64,000 bases of DNA, taken from assembly GCA_014529385.2 (NCBI GenBank), contig CM043948.1:80838760-80902759 (forward strand), given 5' to 3'. The notes under the pieces were generated by a model. The model saw nothing but the letters and a program-made list of their open reading frames with translations, was not told the origin of the DNA and did no database searches. How positions within the stretch are numbered: position 1 is the stretch's first letter; every line of letters begins with the position of its first letter. Position numbers and translations under genes: made by a program. Positions 61,412 through 64,000 of this stretch are shown one piece after another. This stretch comes from Adiantum capillus-veneris. Its lineage: Eukaryota; Streptophyta; Polypodiopsida; Polypodiales; Pteridaceae.

Positions 61412-62312
61412 CTGACTTGATCAAGTGATCATTAGCTTTACAATAATGGCAACGCATCTTCTTTTTGCCCTTATCACGAGTATTGCCAAACGAAGTGCTG
61501 CCAGAAGAAGCATTGGCAACAGAAGTTTTGCCAGTCACAGCAGAACCATAAGAAGTGGTTGCGTTGCTGTTACCACCCTTTCTTTGAGAAGCAATAAAAG
61601 CCTGTTCAACTGCACGTTGTGTAGTCCTATTTCTTTTGGAAAGTGACTCCTTCAATAGCAATGTGCATAATGCATCAAACTTGAGAACTTTTGGATTTCC
61701 TTGGGTCATAAGTCTCCAAGTACTAGCAAAAGTCTGGTAAGAATCTGTTAAGGCATTAAGAACAGTCTGCACAAGGGAATTGTCTGAAATGACTTCACCT
61801 GCAGAAATAAGTTGCTCATTGATATCCTTGACACCAGCAAGAAAAGTGTCCATATCATCTTCCTCATGCATAATCTTCGACTCTAGCTCTTTACGCAGCA
61901 ATGCAATTTTAGCCTCGTTGCAGCTTGCATAAAGACGTGCTAGAATATCCCAAGCTTGTTTTGCAGATTTTGTTGAACGGATGTGAGGAACAATGGTGCG
62001 CTTCACAGAAAACGCATTCAATGCATCAGCTTGCGCATCCTTTACATCCCAATGAGCTTGTTCTACCGTAGGCAAAACAACTCTAACAGCAGCAATCCTT
62101 GCAGCAAGACCTGCAACATCCTCAACATCGCCTACATCCTCAGAACCAAGACGTATATCAATGCCCTGCACAATATTCCAGACACCCTTTGACACAAGAA
62201 CGTGTTGCATCATATAAGCCCACATAGGGTAATTGTCCTCATCCGACCTGTCCTCAGCAGTAAACATCTTGAAGATATCTATGTTGTTGTTCAGCCATGG
62301 TAAATGTTGCAC
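61392..62312 (-). CDS. gag: E8 Gag, intact 306-codon frame
   Basis: This is the best-preserved Gag of the family. It includes DNYPMWAYMMQHVLVSKGVW near the N-terminus, KSAKQAWDILARLYAS, KIMHEEDDMDTFLAGVKDI, and a basic C-terminal part with a knuckle start CHYCKANDHLIK. The frame leaves the knuckle before its last Cys because of a small indel near 61410. It fixes the reading of the decayed E4 and E7 copies. Retrotransposon capsid function is inferred from the family. Confidence 0.85.
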   Translation of the reverse strand: MQHLPWLNNNIDIFKMFTAEDRSDEDNYPMWAYMMQHVLVSKGVWNIVQGIDIRLGSEDVGDVEDVAGLAARIAAVRVVLPTVEQAHWDVKDAQADALNAFSVKRTIVPHIRSTKSAKQAWDILARLYASCNEAKIALLRKELESKIMHEEDDMDTFLAGVKDINEQLISAGEVISDNSLVQTVLNALTDSYQTFASTWRLMTQGNPKVLKFDALCTLLLKESLSKRNRTTQRAVEQAFIASQRKGGNSNATTSYGSAVTGKTSVANASSGSTSFGNTRDKGKKKMRCHYCKANDHLIKSVEGKTG

Positions 62313-62621
62313 CTAATGTGAAAACTGCCCGAAAATAGGAGAAACAGAGCGGGAACAACACGTGATATATAACACAAACTATAGAAGACTGTAAGGCATC
62401 TGTTATGCAGAGAACGGCACTGACAAAAATTCTCCACAAAATGACAAAATTGCTTATGCAGACTTGCCTGTAGTGGAAATGGAGTCCGAAATGAGTCCGA
62501 ATCAAAAATCTGAGCAGAGTGAGCTCTACGAGCATGCCCAAAATTATTGTCGACCTGCGAACGCTCGCCAAACCTCACTGTAATTGGAGAAAGTGAGCAG
62601 GCATGTGCTGGAGCAGCTGGC

Positions 62622-63395
62622 TGTTAAGTATGGAGCCTGATTTACCCTTGTAATTTTCTGTGGTAAAAGCGCACATTTGTAAGACCCCCATTATGAGGAG
62701 AAGCCATCGTGCGTGAAGGAAAATCACTCACCGGAAACCAAAATTTTCACGGACAAGAATCAGGGGCAACTTTAAAGGCCTCGAGGGCGGAGGCCCCCGA
62801 GACTTTTTTTCGCCAGAATATTCTTTTTCACCGGAATATTATGGCCGGACGGCGGCTGGAAAGTGGTCGGAAAACAACCGGTCGGTTGGCCGATGGCCGG
62901 TAGTCGATGGCCGATGGCCACTGGTCGGAAGTCAATGGCCGGTGGCCGGTGGCCGAATTCAAAAGCGGACTTGTCTTCTCAAGGGCGACCACACATGGGC
63001 GGATTGGAGGGTCCGATTTGGACTTATTCGCACAAGGGCGGCTACACATGGCTGTCTCTCATAAGAGAGGGCAGCCCTTTTGGCCTATAAAAGGAGGCCA
63101 TTTCTACACACATTTCATAGTGTGAAGTTGATGCAACAAGGAGTGTGAGGTGGTGAGAGTGAAGCAGGCGGGAGCTCTATTAAGGGTTTAATCCCTTTGT
63201 AAACTACTTCTTCTTTTGAAGTGCTAAAGCCATTGAGTGGCTGCTTTCCCGTGGACGTAGCCCACATTGGGTGAACCACGTATATCGTGTGTACTCTCTC
63301 TCTCTCTACTCTATAATCTCTTGTGTGTGAAATCTATCTCTTTCCATTAAGTAATCTACTCAAATATCTATTTAGCTACGTCTTATTTCCTAACA
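62622..63395 (+). mobile_element. Solo LTR of another family inside E8
   Basis: 774 bp, TGTTAAGTATGG...TTCCTAACA, with CTGGC at 62617-62621 and again 63396-63400. It has a TATA box (TATAAAAGG, 63086-63094) and a degenerate GGCCGGTGG minisatellite (about 62840-62965). The GGTGAACCACGTATATC phrase near the 3' end is of the kind seen in plant copia LTRs. The orientation is inferred from the TATA box. No interior remains. Confidence 0.9.
63086..63094 (+). promoter_or_regulatory. TATA box of the solo LTR
   Basis: TATAAAAGG. It would drive transcription rightward, antisense to the E8 LTR. Confidence 0.6.
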
Positions 63396-63425
63396 CTGGC
63401 GACTAAGCCCTGGAGGACGTAACCT

Positions 63426-63437
63426 GCTCTGATACCA
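63426..63437 (-). other. E8 primer-binding site (initiator tRNA-Met)
   Basis: GCTCTGATACCA on the plus strand is the complement of TGGTATCAGAGC. Confidence 0.93.
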
Positions 63438-63439
63438 AC

Positions 63440-63664
63440 TATTCGAATTAGGGTTGCAAAGAAATGCACACAGATTGGAAAAGACGAATGAAGCTCAAGG
63501 CACACAATAGAGAGTGTGTTACTTAGTGTGCAATGGAAAGATAGATAGCTCTAGAGTGATGGGCGTATATACAATGCTCGGGGGAAAAAACCTCCTAAAG
63601 AGAAAAAATACCCGGGCGGTCTTATTGTGTTCACACACATCACTACCACATGTATATGGTAACA
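63440..63664 (-). repeat. E8 5' LTR (reverse)
   Basis: About 225 bp, the complement of TGTTACC...; the inner end is changed from CCAACA to CGAATA. The base run after 63664 is AGAAC. Confidence 0.9.
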
Positions 63665-63790
63665 AGAACAATACAAAAACAATATCCTCAATTAACTTGA
63701 CAAAGTCTCAGGTACTGCCTTACGCGAGCTCCATTCAAATATTGGAAAAAACCCTAACTTTAAACTTGTCTTGTGACCTTCTAGGTAAAA
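63665..63790. other. Spacer between E8 and E9
   Basis: 126 bp, no feature seen. Confidence 0.6.
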
Positions 63791-64000
63791 TGTTAGAATT
63801 AGGGTTGCAGAGAAACGCACACATCTTGGAGAAGATGAAGGAACCTCAAGGCACACAACTGAGAGTGTATTACTTAGTGTGCAATAGAAAGATAGATAGC
63901 CCTAGAATGAATGGGCGTATATACAATGCACGGGGGTAACAAATCACCCCTAGAGTGATGCGGTGAATGAGAGCTGGCACATGAGTAAAGGGAAGAACCA
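63791..64000 (-). mobile_element. E9: 3' end of a reverse copia element of the E4 family
   Basis: 63791-63939 is a reverse LTR with about 76 bp missing from its outer U3 part (GGGGG joins directly to TAACA). It is followed by the complement of the E4 polypurine tract and 3' interior (match to 46300-46364). The element continues past the right window edge. Confidence 0.85.

Larger units (their letters stand above)
58440..62590. repeat. Large inverted repeat formed by E7 and E8
   Basis: Arms are about 58440-60321 and 60692-62590 (about 1.9 kb each) with a ~370-base centre (60322-60691). The arms are clearly alignable in reverse complement, including leader, gag, protease and pre-integrase. Confidence 0.9.
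60322..63664 (-). mobile_element. E8: copia element of the E4 family, reverse, 5' half only
   Basis: Read on the minus strand, it contains LTR (63664-63440), primer site, leader, gag, protease, pre-integrase and integrase core up to about the second catalytic Asp region at 60322. It is joined head-to-head with E7. A solo LTR (62622-63395) is inserted in its leader with a CTGGC duplication. Confidence 0.9.

Noticed and set aside
58080-63664. One palindromic cDNA inserted as a unit
   Set aside because: The flanks of the two outer LTRs do not form a matching target duplication.

Overview
The window reads as nuclear DNA from a land plant with a large, repeat-rich genome. Nested LTR retrotransposons, a Ty3/gypsy element carrying a second (archaeal-type) RNase H as in the plant Tat lineage, Ty1/copia elements primed by initiator tRNA-Met, a BED/hAT transposase and very long (CT/GA)n tracts all point that way. 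A fern or gymnosperm would fit, but the sequence alone does not settle the taxon. I see no intact host gene, rRNA, tRNA or CRISPR array. Nearly everything that can be recognised is a mobile element, mostly decayed.

Layout. (E1) 1-15935 is a Tat-like Ty3/gypsy element, cut by the left window edge, with ~2.6 kb LTRs and a broken gag-PR-RT-RNaseH-aRNaseH-INT region. (E2) 5579-10942 sits inside the E1 RT/RNase H region. It is a non-autonomous element with 164-bp LTRs, a GCCTC target duplication and about 5 kb of non-coding interior. 15936-17506 holds nothing I can name. (Unit A) 17507-26490 is a composite repeat: a leftward unknown gene (ORF-L), a rightward hAT transposase, then a leftward unknown reading frame (ORF-R) and a (GA)n tract. 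It carries its own 700-bp MITE-like insertion. 26491-32186 has tandem duplications and microsatellites but no recognised gene.

A second copy of the composite (unit B) runs from 32187 to 52975, but is split at 33813/46592 by a 12.8-kb copia element (E4, 33814-46591, AAAAA target duplication). E4 in turn contains a truncated copia element (E5, 34081-38627, AGTCG duplication) and a non-autonomous gypsy element (E6, 42367-45512). E6 shares LTR ends, primer-binding site and a pre-PPT palindrome with E1, but has gag plus a 415-codon unknown ORF in place of pol. 52976-57480 holds fragments of an unrecognised, probably multi-exon coding region. The right end has two copia copies of the E4 family facing each other (E7 58080-60321 forward; E8 60322-63664 reverse), forming a ~1.9-kb-arm inverted repeat. 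E8 is interrupted by a 774-bp solo LTR of another family (62622-63395). A third reverse copy (E9) starts at 63791 and leaves the window.

How the parts relate. E6 is probably moved by proteins of an E1-like autonomous relative. The nesting order on the right is supported by LTR divergence counted by eye (E4 about 6-7%, E5 and E6 about 2%). For E1/E2 that order appears reversed. The most unusual items are the two-copy composite hAT unit, the E6 ORF, and the E7/E8 hairpin-forming locus.
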